In this document: positions 19,331 to 32,060 of the stretch, piece after piece
Layout of the letters: each line of letters begins with the position of its first letter
Position numbering within the stretch: the stretch's first letter is position 1
Assembly: GCA_032622095.1 (NCBI GenBank)
Contig: CP136061.1
Location: 263,348,077-263,412,076, forward strand
Length of the DNA: 64,000 bases
Direction: 5' to 3'
Origin: Siphonodentalium dalli
Lineage: Eukaryota > Mollusca > Scaphopoda > Gadilida > Siphonodentaliidae
Notes under the pieces: model-generated
Told to the model about the DNA's origin: nothing
What the model saw: only the letters and a program-made list of their open reading frames with translations
The model's database searches: none
Position numbers and translations under genes: made by a program

Positions 19331-22300
19331 AAAAATGTTGTCATAAAAGATTATTGTGATACGATATTTAAGAACCAGCGAATAATTAGTTATTATAATC
19401 TCAATTACTTCACTTGTATGGAATTGGAAATATTAAGAATTTCAGCATTTTCAGGCACCAAGAACTTCTGTAAATTCTATTTGTTTCAAAATTTCAGATC
19501 ATATATCCTTGATATCATACCGGTATCGGAAGATCATGAGAAGGGACTTAATTTTTCTTGATTCATGAAATTTGATGATTATTTTCACTTAGAAAGACAA
19601 CTACATGTACCCTCAAATAATTTTCTATATTTGAGAATTCCCATGCGGTTCATGTTATTCAATGAAAAATTGGGCTAAGCCGAGTTCTGGGTCATGGTTT
19701 CATAACCGAGTTAAAGCTTACTACCATCTCTCTTAACACCGACCTAATTTTTGTTGATTGCTCCATGCTTGAGTGGACCACACTGGATATCAACAGTTGT
19801 TTCTATTGGGCTGGAATATTTCTGATTGCTTTATTTTTCATTATATTATATGGGGGTATGACACTATATTATGCAATTAAAAATCTAATTCCATATTATG
19901 ATACAAATGAAGCATCCTCCCATAGAACCAAGACAATAAGCTGTTTGATGATTGGAGATTTGTGTGAAATTATTAATTATTCTATCAGTTCTTGGAAAGG
20001 GACAACAAAGACAATAATATTTTCAACCTCTAAAATGTATTAAAATCCATTGTTTTTGTTGTCAATTAATAACTGCTCAGATTATACATACAATGAAGGT
20101 GATATGTGAAATTCAAGATATTTCGACAGATAGATCCACAGAAATACTTTGTTGAAATTTGTTTGCCATATTGGGCTGTATTTATACAAAAAGTGCATCT
20201 CCATCTGAAGGGAACCGGCGGTGATAGCGGAATGGTTTGAGACGCAACTGGGCCCCGAGACCGATCCACCCTATTGGGCTCCCGCCATAAAATCTTCAAG
20301 TGTGCATGGCCCAGCCATTGTTCATAATTAACATTGAACGCAATTAACGCGGTCATAATAGTTACATACTGCGACGATATCCAGCGAATACACGCCCCAC
20401 AAAAACCCGAAATATTCCATCGCTATAGCTCAATTTGACACTGCCAGAATAGCCTTCCTATACAATATCCTAAAACATTAACTCTTCTCAAAAACATCGG
20501 CATAGTCAATATAACCTCACGAACTTTGACATTCCAACTACAGCTTGTACCCGACTCGGGGCCGCAGTACAACTTTAACGCGTCCCAAAATAACCGGACA
20601 AAATAATTATCGGTTTATAAAATCACATATTTCTAATATTGGCCCAACAGTATACACCGGTGGCGTGAATAAATAGCGGCCGTTGGCTTGTATCGTGGAA
20701 CTGTCGCCGCCTGTCTAGGCGCGCGATAGCCGCAGGTGTGGCGTGGAAGGCGTCCCCTCTGGCTGCTTCCCTGATGAACGATCTTAGATGCGCGAGTGAT
20801 GGCAGCAGCAACCGGGCTCGGCATGATGGTCCTCCCTCCGTCGATACCCGCGCTCCTAGTGTAGTACACAACTGCAGGAGATGGACCCCTGTTGTTCAGT
20901 GCAGACGATTGCTGAAAGGAAAATAAGACCACGCAGTATCGAGCGGATAGGGAAAGAAGTAAGCGGCATAACTAACTAAGAGGCAATCTTCAAGTTACAT
21001 GCATTATATAATTTAAATGAAGATAATAGTTTCGAAAGTGACATGCCCGATGTAAGCTAATAGAGGCAGCAGCTTATTGGAGGTCATGACCAGTACAATT
21101 AAAATGATGGTTTAGTTGAAAACTTGAGATTCAGTCTGAACGTGACACGGTTGAAACAGGATCATGGGAGATAACATTGATACCCGAAGTCTTATTTGGA
21201 TTTGAAGAATCATTTTAAAGAAAAAGAGCCGGAACATAGATTACCGTGTCCTGCAATGTACCGATAATACATATGTACGGGTTAATTATCCGAGTTAACG
21301 CTACTAGAGTACAATGTCTTTAGCGTTTAGGGTAAAATAGTTTAATCGAATCGAGGAACCCGCTGCGTAAAGCCCTGAGCGATCAGATATCAATTGTTGA
21401 AGTTTGTTATTTTGTGAGATGTGCAATAATGTGTGGCCCAGAAAATGCACAGCGTCAAACAGGCGGTCGCGGACAAAATGGCGTATGAATATAGGATACC
21501 TCTAAAAGCAAGTGATAATACGGCCAAATTTCGTGATACTCAAATGATCATATCCGGCCATATTTCGGTGAACAAGATGAAAAAGACCATGTTTGGGGAA
21601 ATAGGATGCCACAGTATAGACAGACCGAAATCGCGGGTCCAAGCACATGACTGTCACATGGAAATAAGAAGTATATAGTCGACGACCATGGGGTAACCTG
21701 TTGACAACACGTCGAGACCTATTGATAGCACACGCGACCCAATTCACGATACGATAGCGGCTCACGAAGTTTGGCGAGTCGCAGAGAGAACACTGCGCAT
21801 TATATAGGGAGACACAATGAACTCTGATTTGAAGTTGGCAACTCACAGGACGTCATATGAAAGCTTGCGACGGAGATAGCCGGGAAAAGGTGGAAATTTT
21901 ATGGACGGATCAGATATTACGTGAAAGTGATGGGTCCTTTGGTCAGTGTTTTCAGAATAGCAGCTTTCCGATAGTGTTTGGTGTATTCATTGGGATAGCA
22001 ATCCCGTGAGTGCTCGCGATGTCTGCTGAAATGATTTCCAGTAAATCAAAACGACCAGAATTAGTGATTCAGATGAAGTTATTTGCGGATGGCAGAGTAA
22101 TACTAATATCATTAATATTGTAGTAAACTATTATTGTGTTGAAGTGAATGTTGTGAGATTATCGAGAGGTTTGTTTCGTTATGTTACAAATAAAGCATAC
22201 AAGTTTGATCAGTAGTATAAGGTTGTAAGAACTTCAGAGTCCTGTGAAATGGATAAAGTATTGAGCGGCACGATATTATCTATATACGAAACCACTGAAT

Positions 22301-22480
22301 ATTATCAGGCACTAAATACGACGAACGATCAATTTACAAGGGAAGAGCAACCAGGCTGCATATAGGACAGCGTGCCGACAGCAACAATTGGGGGAGCTGT
22401 CAAAGTGAGACATGGAAGCACAGATTGATATAAGTTAAACTGTAAAAGGTATGGTACGGTCCGCTATATGTCCAAGGTGA
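19331..22480. other. No gene confidently recognised
   Basis: Holds ORFs that I could not support. One at 19765-20043 (+, 92 codons) has two hydrophobic segments (FYWAGIFLIALFFIILYGGMTL) but no splice or family evidence. One at 20623-20932 (-) lies in a GC-rich patch and reads as Arg/Ala-rich. Both could be chance. Confidence 0.4.
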
Positions 22481-22619
22481 TGAAAGGATGGGGTTATATG
22501 TGGAACCCGAAAACGTAAAGTATATTATGCTCCGAGAGATCACAGCATACCAAGAAAAGCTACCCTTGTTTCCTGGTAAAGATATAACAATAATTAATAG
22601 TAGAAATTATGATAAGCGG

Positions 22620-23160
22620 TCGACACAAACACTGGTGGGCCGAGTAAAGAATAAAACTAAAATAACAAGCATGCCACAGTGGTGGAAACCATGCAAGCGT
22701 GCATCACGTGAACTCTCAAAATTTAATATATGAAACCAGACGCTACAGGTTCAGAGAGATCATCAGCATCGAGAGACCATCAGCCGTAAACATAATATAT
22801 ATGAGCAGACGGGGTTGGTCGACCCGCGAAGCTGCCAAAGACGCCCCCGAGGGGACGAAGATAAGTAAATAGCATGTTGGCATCATAATAAAACAGTCAA
22901 TATATAATGATTTGAGCAGACGGGGGTCTTTCGACCCACGAAGCTGCCAAAGACGCCCCGGAGGGGACGAAGGTGCCTATAGATAATAGCATGTTGACAA
23001 CACGCCGAAGCGGCATCATCTGGCTCTCGGTAGATAATAACAGAAATTCTAATATGATGGCCACACAAACAACGGTGGGTTGAGTAAATGATAAATTACT
23101 ATGCATGCCACGGAAGTAGAAACCACGCATGAGTGCATTGTGTGATCTCTCGAAGTGTAA
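22620..23160. repeat. Local duplications (~113-bp and ~440-bp spacing)
   Basis: GAGCAGACGGGG...CGAAGCTGCCAAAGACGCCC is present twice at 22802 and 22914. An outer pair, CACAAAC...GGTGGG..GAGTAAA...GCATGCCAC, is present at 22622 and 23063. The arrangement suggests an early duplication followed by a second one inside it. Confidence 0.7.
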
Positions 23161-23282
23161 AGTTTGAAGTTGGATAGTCGCACATGAACATCGTGCTACA
23201 TATGTAAAATTGAAAAATTACATAATTGACAAATTGCATATAGTCAACAATAAAAAAACAAATTACGTACTATTTACATTAC

Positions 23283-23770
23283 ATGTAGCAGGATGTTGCT
23301 GCATACCTTGAACATTGAAAGGAATGAAGTTCGTGTTGCCATATACTCAAGTTTTGAATAGAATACTGACAATTAGTGGTATATCCTTAATAATTACTTA
23401 ATAGATACATGTAGAAATGACATGATATATGCATGTAGCAGGAAGATGCTGCATGCCTTGAAAATTGAAAGTAACGAATTTTGCGGCACTATAAAATAGA
23501 ATACTGACGTAGTTGTAGATAATTAATAATCGCGTAATATATCACTGAGAAATTACCCAATATATGCATGTAGCAGGAATTCACTGCATACCTTGAAAAA
23601 TTAAAGCAATGAAATTCAGTTCGCCATATTCCAGGTTAGAATAGAATACGTACGTGGATATATACTGAATAATTACGAAATATATACATGTAGCCATAAC
23701 TTAAAATATACATGTAGCAGAAAGTTGAGCACTGCATGCCTTGAAAATTGAAGTACTGAATTGCGTGTTA
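23283..23770. repeat. Tandem repeat, 4 units of ~145 bp
   Basis: CATGTAGCAGGA...CTGCATRCCTTGAA starts units near 23283, 23432, 23567 and 23712; each contains TAGAATAC...TAATTAC. Units are clearly diverged. Confidence 0.75.
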
Positions 23771-24179
23771 TTTAAACAGATTTCGCAATTTTGAATAAAT
23801 ATATGTACGTGTAAGTATCAGTAAAAACAAAACTCGTGTAGAGAAAAATAATTAGTGAACATAAAATGTTTACCTCAGAAATGAGCAACATGATTGGAGA
23901 CTAATTATTGTATAACATGTCAGTTTACTGCAGAAAAATTAATCTAAATTGAACAATTCCATACTCGGGATCATGGATCTACTCGATCCTGATGTATATA
24001 TTACTAGTAATAGCCAGTATAAAAGGTGACTGCAAGCCGCACCAACGAAGATTATTGAAAATTGGCTGTAAAGATATCGCAAAAAAAAAAAATCCCAAAA
24101 TATTTTAAGTCGAAAATGAAGTGTCACGTTAGGGAAAACATTCCGAGCCAACCCTGAGCCGCATCATTTAGAGAGGGTA

Positions 24180-24490
24180 TTGTAAGAAGCATGTATACCA
24201 AAATGTATTGAAAACGGTTCATATTTGTTAAAGTTATGAAGTCGGACAAAAATTTTCAAAATAAGTAGAAAAGTAAGGCGTAACTTAAAAAAAAATCGGA
24301 CCGCACCGCAATTAGCCTCATGCGGAGAGGCAATCCTAAGGAGAGATTGCATGCAAGAAATTATTGAAATCGTTTCATAGTTGTTCGAGTTATGAGGTCG
24401 GACGCACGGAGGGAGAAAGTGGGACGGACGGACAGACTCAGACAATCCAGTATACCCTCCCATTTGCTTCGAAAGTGGGGGTATAATAAT
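24180..24490. repeat. Dispersed repeat with two internal units and GGACGGACGGAC
   Basis: TTGAAA..CGGTTCATA.TTGTT..AGTTATGA.GTCGGAC occurs at 24205 and 24363, followed by GGGACGGACGGACAGACTC. The right end carries ATACCCTCCCATTTGCTTCGAAAGTGGGGGTATA, an imperfect hairpin. Confidence 0.55.
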
Positions 24491-24909
24491 TTCGCAGGTA
24501 ATTCATGAATAAGAATGACGTGTGGGCATAGTAAATGTGGATTACTAAGCGTGAAAGAAACTACTTTAAACAACATTGATCTCCGGTGCAATAATATCAC
24601 ACTACCAGAGTGTTTCACGTCACTGCAATATATAGACGATGGCCGTTTGTCCTGTAGCGATATAGACATTAGTGTTGTAAAATCGGACACAGCTACGCAC
24701 GTCGCCATCAGGACGAAATTACCGACAAACCGAACTCACATGCCGCCGATTGACAAAGACAGTGTGCAGTGGGCATGGACAAAATCAATTGTGTTGCAAA
24801 TGAATGCCATGATATAAGCGTGCACCAGAACGATTTATAAATGAATGTGAAAGAAAAGGCCTTCGAATTTCGAACCATGACGTAAAAATTATGAACGAAT
24901 TATACCTGC

Positions 24910-25213
24910 GTCAACACAAGCGACTGTCTTCGGCAAAGAAATTATTGGAAAGAATGTTTAACGCAGTATAACTGCGCGCATCCCCCGGCCAAAGATATAG
25001 TTCCTATTCTGCTCTTCAAATTATCCCCATTTGCTAACTAAATTAGCAATACTGCCAAAATACTTGTACTTTATAATTATGTTTTATTTTCGTCTAAGTA
25101 CTTTGCAATATCAGTGTATAGCTTACTTATCTGAACTGTCATGCGGTATGGTGTAGTGATATATACGTGTGAAAGATCTCGTGATCAAACATTATTATGT
25201 TTGTACCCAATTT
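24910..25213 (+). repeat. Dispersed repeat, copy 2 (~304 bp)
   Basis: Same element as 17958-18242; carries an extra GTACTTTATAATTATGTT block in the middle. Flanks differ completely from copy 1, which fixes the borders to within a few bases. Confidence 0.85.
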
Positions 25214-26200
25214 TTGGTTTAAGTTTACGCATCTATAACCCTGTGCGATAAATTACGTCGTTTTGTACGACAATGTTTTGTGATTTGGTATAAAGCCTTT
25301 AGACTCTACTCTTTAGACGCTACTGTTTACAGCTGTAATCTTGTGTACCAAATAGAACTGCAGAGTGGAATATAAGTGCAAATTTCTAAAAAAAATTAAT
25401 AATAGTGCACAGTGGAATATAAGTGTGTGGGATCATATCAATTCTAACAGAAAAGTCGATATCATGTGGAAGATGGACTTTTTCAATGTTTAATAACTTA
25501 AACAATTATTTTTGTATCTAGACTTGATTATAAAGCAAGTTTTCGCAATTGACATTCTTAAAATTGTTACATGCCGGGGAAAATGTACCCATCATAGTCT
25601 GCATGCCCCATGTGTGCAACATCTCAAATGAAAAATCCAGTCTCTTGCATTTGTAATTAAACTATTTGTATAGCATTTGTTAATTAAATTTAGAACAGAG
25701 CCATATTTTTTTTAAATGTGCAGACCTACATATAATAAGCATCGTGCAGGGTTGATTTTTCTCATAGAATTAATAAACATACAGGTACATTTATTTGGCA
25801 CACAAGAGTAGGCACTTTGGTGGAGTCTGATGACGATGTTAGATGCTGACGCTGCAGAGGAGATATAAATGGGTACAGGATGTTTTGTATCATCTGAAGT
25901 CATTTCGTATCATATTTTTGGTCGTTTCGTAACATATTTTTGGTAGTTTCGTACCTTATTATTTGGTCATTTCATACCATGCAGGAAATCAATTAGTCAT
26001 ACCATGTTACTATTCATGTATGTCCTACCATAGGGAAACAAATAAATGATTTTCTACAAAGTACGAAATAAAAAAAAGTAACCAAACAATCCGGTATAAA
26101 ATATCCAAATAATATGGTATGAGATAGTGAAATAATGAAGAAGTCACTATAGTTGTACATGTATATCATTTATATTGTCATCTATACTATATATTTTGAG
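25214..26200. other. No gene recognised; short tandem near 25900
   Basis: At 25898-25980 a 26-bp unit (TTTCGTA.CATATTTTTGGT) is present about four times. Elsewhere AT-rich sequence without supported ORFs. Confidence 0.55.
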
Positions 26201-26203
26201 AAC

Positions 26204-27401
26204 TCCGTATATATATATGTATATATGTGTGTGTGTGTGTACTTCATGGAAACGAAAACGCGTGGACAGATTGAGCTCAAATTTCGTATGTAAGTGTAAA
26301 ATCCCACCGACACTGCCGTGGTCGCGTTTTGGAGAAGCTCAGAGCACCTGTTCTCCAATCTCAGTCACAAAAAACGGCACTGCGGTGGTTAATCAAGTGA
26401 TAATTTAATGAGCGTTTGTTTTTGACGCATCGCTATAAAGAGCGTCTGTTTACCATTCAACGTTATTAGCATCTGCAGAGAGATATACGGGAACAATACT
26501 TTTGAGTGGTTTGCTATGCGGGGAGATTTATTGGATGCCATAGTACTCTTACAACATCATTGTTATAGTATGTATGACACTTAGGTCAGGGCTTAGGGGG
26601 GTAGTTAGTGTGGATATAGGCATAATGCTTCTCAGAAATCCCGGTTACAAACCAACACTCACAATTTCGTCTTTTGCATCAGATACCAACACCTCGACCG
26701 ATCGGGACGAAACTTGGTACGTGAGTGTAGTTTGACCTAGTGGTCGTCGTTGTCGTATTGGCGAGCCCGTGCAGCGCATGCGCAGACGAGATCTCGGAAA
26801 GGGGTGGAGCTATCGACTTGAAATTTGGTATGTGAATGTATCCAGCCCCGGATACACATTTTATCGGGTCGCCGAGCCCGTGCGATGCCAGCTTCGCGCA
26901 TGCGCAGACCAGATCTCGGAAACGGGTGGAGCTATCGACTTGAAATTTGATTTTTGAATAGCCCGGACAACGTCGGGCTCAACAATTTTTCATCGGGTCA
27001 GTTCTTTCCGCCCGATGTACCTTAAATCTTTTAGGGACGGGTACCATAATTCAATGCAATGTTATCGCTCGAAATATTATGCAGAGAGTGACATTAGGAC
27101 GGGTACGGGCAGGTTAAGAAAACAAAGAATGCGTTGTCTGTCGTTCCTAGGAAGGGGGGATTTCATCGGGTAAATTTTTCCGCCAGAAACAAAAAAATTA
27201 ATTAAAACAATTTAAAATTAAAAAAATTAAAAATAATTTAAAAAATGTCATGTTTCTGACCAACTTAAAAAGGCACAATTAACTCATTGAAAAACAAAAA
27301 ATAAAATAATTATTAAAAAAATTAATTAAAAATATTAATTAAATTTTTTTTAAATTGTCATGTTTCTGACGATTGCCGCCAGTGGCGGGCTAACCTGCTA
27401 G
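26204..27401 (+). mobile_element. Helitron-like non-autonomous element (~1.2 kb)
   Basis: The proposed 5' end TCCGTATATATATATG and 3' end CTAG fit Helitron rules (5' TC, 3' CTRR). A hairpin GCCGCCAGTGGCGGGC lies about 8 bases before the CTAG at 27398-27401, and the next base is T. Inside are two tandem units of about 125 bp (CGAGCCCGTGC..GCGCATGCGCAGAC near 26765 and 26876) and a second hairpin CCCGGACAACGTCGGGCT near 26961. No Rep/helicase ORF. The 5' end is less certain than the 3' end. Confidence 0.6.
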
Positions 27402-27734
27402 TAATATATATAATGCAACGTGTAAGTTGACATGACCTCTGTTCTGTCTGACTTATGATTGAGTTCTGAGCTCTTCGCACCACTGTCAGGTGTATCGGTA
27501 CTCGATCACTAGTCTGGCAATTTTCAGAATCCTATCCCATGACACTGGTATGAAATGTCAAGAAATTAGAATCCATATTTAATATAATAATAAATCCTTC
27601 AGACATTCAGTGTTTCCGATCTCCAGTATTAACAACCGACTGTTCAAGGTGGTTCCGTTCAATTGTTGTTTTTAAGGAGGAATCATAATGTACAGTGCCA
27701 GTTGCCTTTTAAGCAATAAAACCATAAGATGATT

Positions 27735-28110
27735 TGTTGTCATGTAGGTGCTGGGTGGGGGGAGATATCCTGGCCTGGGCATCCCCCTCCCCAAACCCTG
27801 ACTCAAAAACTTTTTATTGGAAGAAGTTAATTTCTTGCAGTTTCATGACAAAATAAAGCAAAAAAGCAATAAAATATGTCATGTAGGCACTGGGTGGGGG
27901 TGAGGGGAATATCCAAACCTGAAAATAAACACAAATTTTAATTTAAAAAAAAAAGTTTTCTCGCCATTTCAGGATCAAACAATCAAATGTGTGAAAAAAC
28001 AAACAATTTTCACTCTTTTTTTTTTAAATAAAAAATTATAAATCTCAAAAACATTTTTCTCGCCATTTCAGGAACAAAAGATGTCAAATTAGTGCAATTT
28101 AGTCACACAT
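27735..28110 (-). repeat. Repeat related to the array at 46500-46914
   Basis: TCATGTAGGTGCTGGGTGGG and CATGTAGGCACTGGGTGGGG followed by GAGTCAGGG/ATATCC-like sequence are the reverse complement of the CCCAGCACCTACATGACA units at 46500-46914. Two diverged units are visible here. Confidence 0.7.
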
Positions 28111-28174
28111 AGGGGGGAAGATATATTTAAGGAATAATCCCAGTTTCCTAATGTAATTACACAGTCTAAAGGCA

Positions 28175-28236
28175 TATACCGAATCACAAACCTATAAATC
28201 GCAAAGCGATTTATAAGAGTTTGTGATTCGGCATAA
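28175..28236. repeat. Near-perfect 62-bp palindrome
   Basis: CGAATCACAAAC then TATAAATCGC, three A, then GCGATTTATA and GTTTGTGATTCG. The arms pair for about 27 bp with one small bulge. No ORF; may be a fold-back remnant or cruciform-prone site. Confidence 0.85.
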
Positions 28237-28814
28237 CATTTTCGCCCTTAAAAGGTGGTTGAAACAAGGAACTTTATGTTCTCAAATAACGGACCGAAAG
28301 AGATTCACTGTCCAAATAGGATCGGTAACGACTTGAGCCGAAGACAACTCGCCCCATTTCCGTCCGAATAATATTGATCCATCTGTAGATCGAGCGAGTT
28401 TCTCCGAAGCATATGTCAAGGACGAAACAAAACATTGACCAAAATTAATAAACTTTGGATGAAAAATAAACATTATTAGCAAAATTTTGGAAGAGGAAAA
28501 CAGTTAGTCAACTGGGAATCATGAACAGGTGATAATCAATAAGTTTAGTGAACATTTTCTTACAGGAATTCTCCTATCTGTCGGCATTGACTGATTGAGC
28601 CAAATATTTTTCGATTTAGATTTTTCGCACAGTCATTTGTCATTTTGTGGCATTGTGATTTTACCGAGAAACAAGTTTTCAGAAGAATTAAACTATCATG
28701 GTATCTAAGGAATTTTAAAATGATTTATTTTTCAAAAACTAATATATTTGGTCAAATTGAAAGTGATTATTAAAACACTTATGTCCAGACAAAGCAGACA
28801 TGAATATGACTGAA

Positions 28815-29450
28815 ATGTTTCTGTGGAATCTCAGAAAACACAAAATGCTCCGTAATGCTTTACTTCATTTGTTTGCAGTCTAACGATAAACATGTTGCTA
28901 CGCTGCGATAATTCTTCTGTTTTCTCGTGGGGACTTTGTATCATTTGTATGGAACTATAATTTGAACACCCGTCTACGAGCGCGGTACATCGATCTGTGG
29001 AATCTCATAAATCGTGTATACCTGCATAACGCTTTTTAACATATCGCTACACTGAGACGAGTTGAAAAAATACACTGCAGTTTTTTTCACAGGGACTTTG
29101 TAACACCTGTCTATGAGCGGTTTCTGTGGATCTCAGAAATCAAGTAACGCTTCGTAACACTTTATAACATATCGCTGCATTGAGATGAGTTTAACAAATA
29201 TGCTGTGGTTTTCTTATGGGGACTTAATATCATTTGTAACACGTACCGGCAATGCTTCGTAACACTTTGCAACATATCACTACAATGAAGAAACATGCTG
29301 CATTTTTTTACGGGGACTTTGTAAGCTTCAGTTTGTAGGGGCGGTCTCTGTGGAATCTCAGAAATCATGTAACGGTTTGTAACATATCGTTACACTGAGA
29401 CAAAGGGAAAAAATATGTTGCGGTTTTCTCACGGGGACTGGGTACAATGT
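28815..29450. repeat. Tandem repeat, ~5 units of 110-160 bp
   Basis: CTGTGGAATCTCAGAAA, TAACACTTTRTAACATATCGCT, ACTGAGAC and GGGGACTTTGTA recur in that order five times with drift. The weak ORF at 29162-29368 is a by-product. Confidence 0.75.
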
Positions 29451-29576
29451 TTGGGGACGTTTGTAAACAGTAATTAAAAATTTCATCCTATAATAGGCCT
29501 GTAAATTGCAGTGCCCAGAAATGGCAGAATATATAATGTATATACGGTACCACTTACTGACTCCGTGATGATCTTA

Positions 29577-29701
29577 CCACAGGAGCTTGGAACTTGATCA
29601 ATAGCTGCCTTAATTAGCAATTTATTTGGCCCAGCCTTATGGCCAAAAATTGATAATTAGCCTAATTAAGCAATTATTAATCAATTTCCAAGCTCCTGTG
29701 G
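29577..29701. mobile_element. 125-bp fold-back MITE
   Basis: The arms CCACAGGAGCTTGGAA and TTCCAAGCTCCTGTGG are perfect inverted copies, and homology continues for about 55 bp to TTTGGCC/GGCCAAAA in the centre. The element is flanked by the 5-bp direct repeat TCTTA (29572-29576 and 29702-29706). Confidence 0.85.
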
Positions 29702-29889
29702 TCTTACCTGGTGGGAAAATGTAAATAAATGAAACAAAGACAAAAAAGTTGTGTAAGTTTAGTCATGCATTTCGTTAAAAAACATTGCAAATACAAAATT
29801 TATTCTTTTTAAACAGCTTGGAAATGTTTAATTCATTGGGGGCATTGTATTTAGTTGGATGTTGATTTACTATTCTTTTGCCGGCTTTC

Positions 29890-30010
29890 ATGCCGTTCAT
29901 AAAAAAAAAGTGTACTGCGAAGAAAGTAGCGTCGCTGGTTACTATGCAACGGATGACAAATATCAATGGTCGCTGGTTACTATGCAACGGACGACAAATA
30001 TCAATGGGCG
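29890..30010. repeat. 34-bp tandem duplication
   Basis: GTCGCTGGTTACTATGCAAC plus GGAYGACAAATATCAATGG occurs twice in direct succession. Confidence 0.85.
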
Positions 30011-30289
30011 CCAATACTTTTGGGTCGTTTTCGCTGCACTGATAAAATCTCAACCTAATGTAATTATCCAATATAATTACATTAGCTTTGATAAACTCAA
30101 TGGGAATTTATTATAGAGGGGGAAGATATCCAGGGGAGATATCCTGTTACACCTGTAATATCAGTAATGTTTTGATAAATTTCCAACAGTTGGAGATCTT
30201 TTGTACCAGTTGTAATTTAGTTTGGTCCAGTTGGGAGGTAATGTCAATGATCTATTGGGGGAAGGGAGGGGTGTGCAGTTAGAACTTTC

Positions 30290-30470
30290 AAGGTGGACAC
30301 CCCCATATCCTCTCCAAACTATTCAACGAGGACCTCCTGTTTGGAACTACTTATGTTAAGGTGATTTGACAAGTACTGACTATTGTAGTCTTCAGAGTCC
30401 CAGTCTTCTCCGTCTTTACATTCTGGTGAGAGACCCCACAGTCATTGACTGTCTTGTTTTTACCAGAAAC
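30290..30470 (+). repeat. ARM-gene intron segment, paralogous to 43830-44010
   Basis: TTTCAAGGTGGA, CAGAGTCCCAGTCTT, CATTCTGGTGAGAGACCCCACA and TCATTGACTGTCTTG align with the segment just upstream of the ARM duplicate at 44304. So introns in front of different ARM exons share ancestry. Confidence 0.75.
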
Positions 30471-30544
30471 ATGTATCCATCTTTATTTTGACCTTTTGCA
30501 GGTAAATATATGTTCTTCCTCTATAACTATTATTTTTCTTTCAG

Positions 30545-30680
30545 AAACATAAAGATGCACACAAACATGTATGTGGTATCCTTCGTAGTTGTTGTGCCGA
30601 GGGTCATGGAGAGAAAAGTTACTTCAAAAAGTTTGATTTTGTCAACTGTCTGATACCATTCCTCAAGACAGAGGATCAGT
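30545..30680 (+). CDS. Armadillo-repeat protein, downstream exon
   Basis: Acceptor TTTCTTTCAG precedes AAA at 30545 and donor GTAAGT follows 30680. The exon starts in phase 0, matching the phase-0 end of the exon at 3627-3961, and ends in phase 1 (45 codons plus one base). The peptide KHKDAHKHVCGILRSCCAEG...FDFVNCLIPFLKTEDQ has the helix-turn-helix spacing of an ARM repeat and continues logically from ...SESNTAILM. If they are consecutive exons, the intron is about 26.6 kb and filled with the repeats described above. RNA evidence would be needed to exclude missed exons or a separate gene. Confidence 0.7.
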
Positions 30681-30789
30681 GTAAGTATAACATGATTCAT
30701 ATATAACTGTGATTATTAATAGATATTATATAAATAATATATATTATATCAAGTGATCTATTATGGACCTCGGATGATATCACCCCAAA

Positions 30790-31795
30790 TTCAGCGATTA
30801 CCCCCCCAAAAATAATGGCCGCCAGTAGCCATCTTGGACTTTACTCTTTGCATGACTAAATCCTTTGGCACAGGCTACAGGTCGTACCTTTGGTCGGATC
30901 ATCATGAAATTTGTCATGGATGTTAACAATGACATGTAGATGGGAATGAGTCATTTTGGGGTCATTCAGCAAAAAAACATGGCTGCCAGCAGCCATCTTG
31001 GATTTTACTCTTTGCATGACTAAATCCTTTGGCATGGGCTACAGGTCGTACCTTTGGTCGGATCATTATGAAATTTGTCACAGCTGTTAACATTGACATG
31101 TAGATGGGAACGCGTTATTTTTGGGTCATTCGGCAAAAAACATGGCCACCAGCGGCCATCTTGGATTTCAAAATTCAATCCATTAGCACGAGCTACAGGT
31201 TATACTCTTCGTCTGATCATCATGAATTTGTCATGGATGTTAATATTGACATGTAGATGGGAACGAGTAATTTTGGGGTCGTTTGGCCTAATAACATGGC
31301 CACCAGCAGCCATCTTGGATTTTACTCTTTACATGACTAATTCCTTTGGCACGGGCTACAGGTCATACGTACCTTTGGTCCGATCATCATGAAATTTGTC
31401 ATGGATGTTAACAATGACATGTAGATTGGAACAAGTCATTTCGGGGTCATTCGGCATAAAAAACATGGCCAGCAGCAGCCATCTTGGATTTCAAAATTCA
31501 ATCCATACTATGCAGCCATCTTGGATTTCAAAATGCATTCCATTAGCACAGACTACAGGACGAAGTGTTGGTCTGATCATCATGAAATTTGTCCGTGGAA
31601 GTTAACATTGACATGTAAATGGGAACGAGTCATTTTGGGGTCATTCGGCAAAAAAACATGGCTGCCAGTGGCCATCTTGGATTTTACTCTTTGCATAATA
31701 GTCCTTTCAACTTTCCACATTCCTAATCACTCCATTGACTGTAACACATGAAATTATTCCCTTTCCAAGTTGAGCTACAGTGTCATTAACACTTT
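30790..31795. repeat. Second copy of the ~156-bp A/B array with shared flank
   Basis: Same units and orientation as 5756-8615; landmarks ACATGTAGATGGGAA near 30936, 31096, 31250, 31418 and 31610. The right flank from 31690 to about 31795 (AAGTTGAGCTACAGTGTCAT) matches 8616-8730. At 31500-31530 a partial B unit is duplicated. Confidence 0.9.
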
Positions 31796-31849
31796 TATTT
31801 TTATTACTATCAATTTGTGTGTAATCATATGTATTAAAAATGGATAGTT

Positions 31850-32060
31850 TTGTCCCCCGAATTTTTTTTTTGCGGACTATCAAAAATTTGGTATGTCAAG
31901 TTCGAATATGGGTTCGGGCCGCCCATTTTTGGGAGTTATGCAGGGGGGGGCCGAAATTTTTTTACGAGACATCAGGGTGGGGGGGGGGGGGGGGGGGGGG
32001 TGGTGGGTACCCGAGGCCGGAAACAGTTTTTGACCACCTTTTTTGCATTTTTTTTTTCAT
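31850..32060. repeat. Dispersed repeat with a 22-base G run
   Basis: The G run occupies 31979-32000. GTTCGAATATGGGTTCGGGC resembles GAGTTCGAATTTGGGTTTGATCC at 5480, so this is another member of the 5300-5690 family. Confidence 0.6.

Noticed and set aside
19765-20043. 92-codon ORF with a hydrophobic segment
   Set aside because: AT-rich sequence readily yields Phe/Ile/Leu runs; no further support.
20623-20932. Arg/Ala-rich ORFs on both strands
   Set aside because: The patch is GC-rich and open in several frames; none shows a known domain.
24515-24817. 100-codon ORF with several Cys
   Set aside because: No splice context or recognised motif; the opposite strand is equally open (24361-24708).
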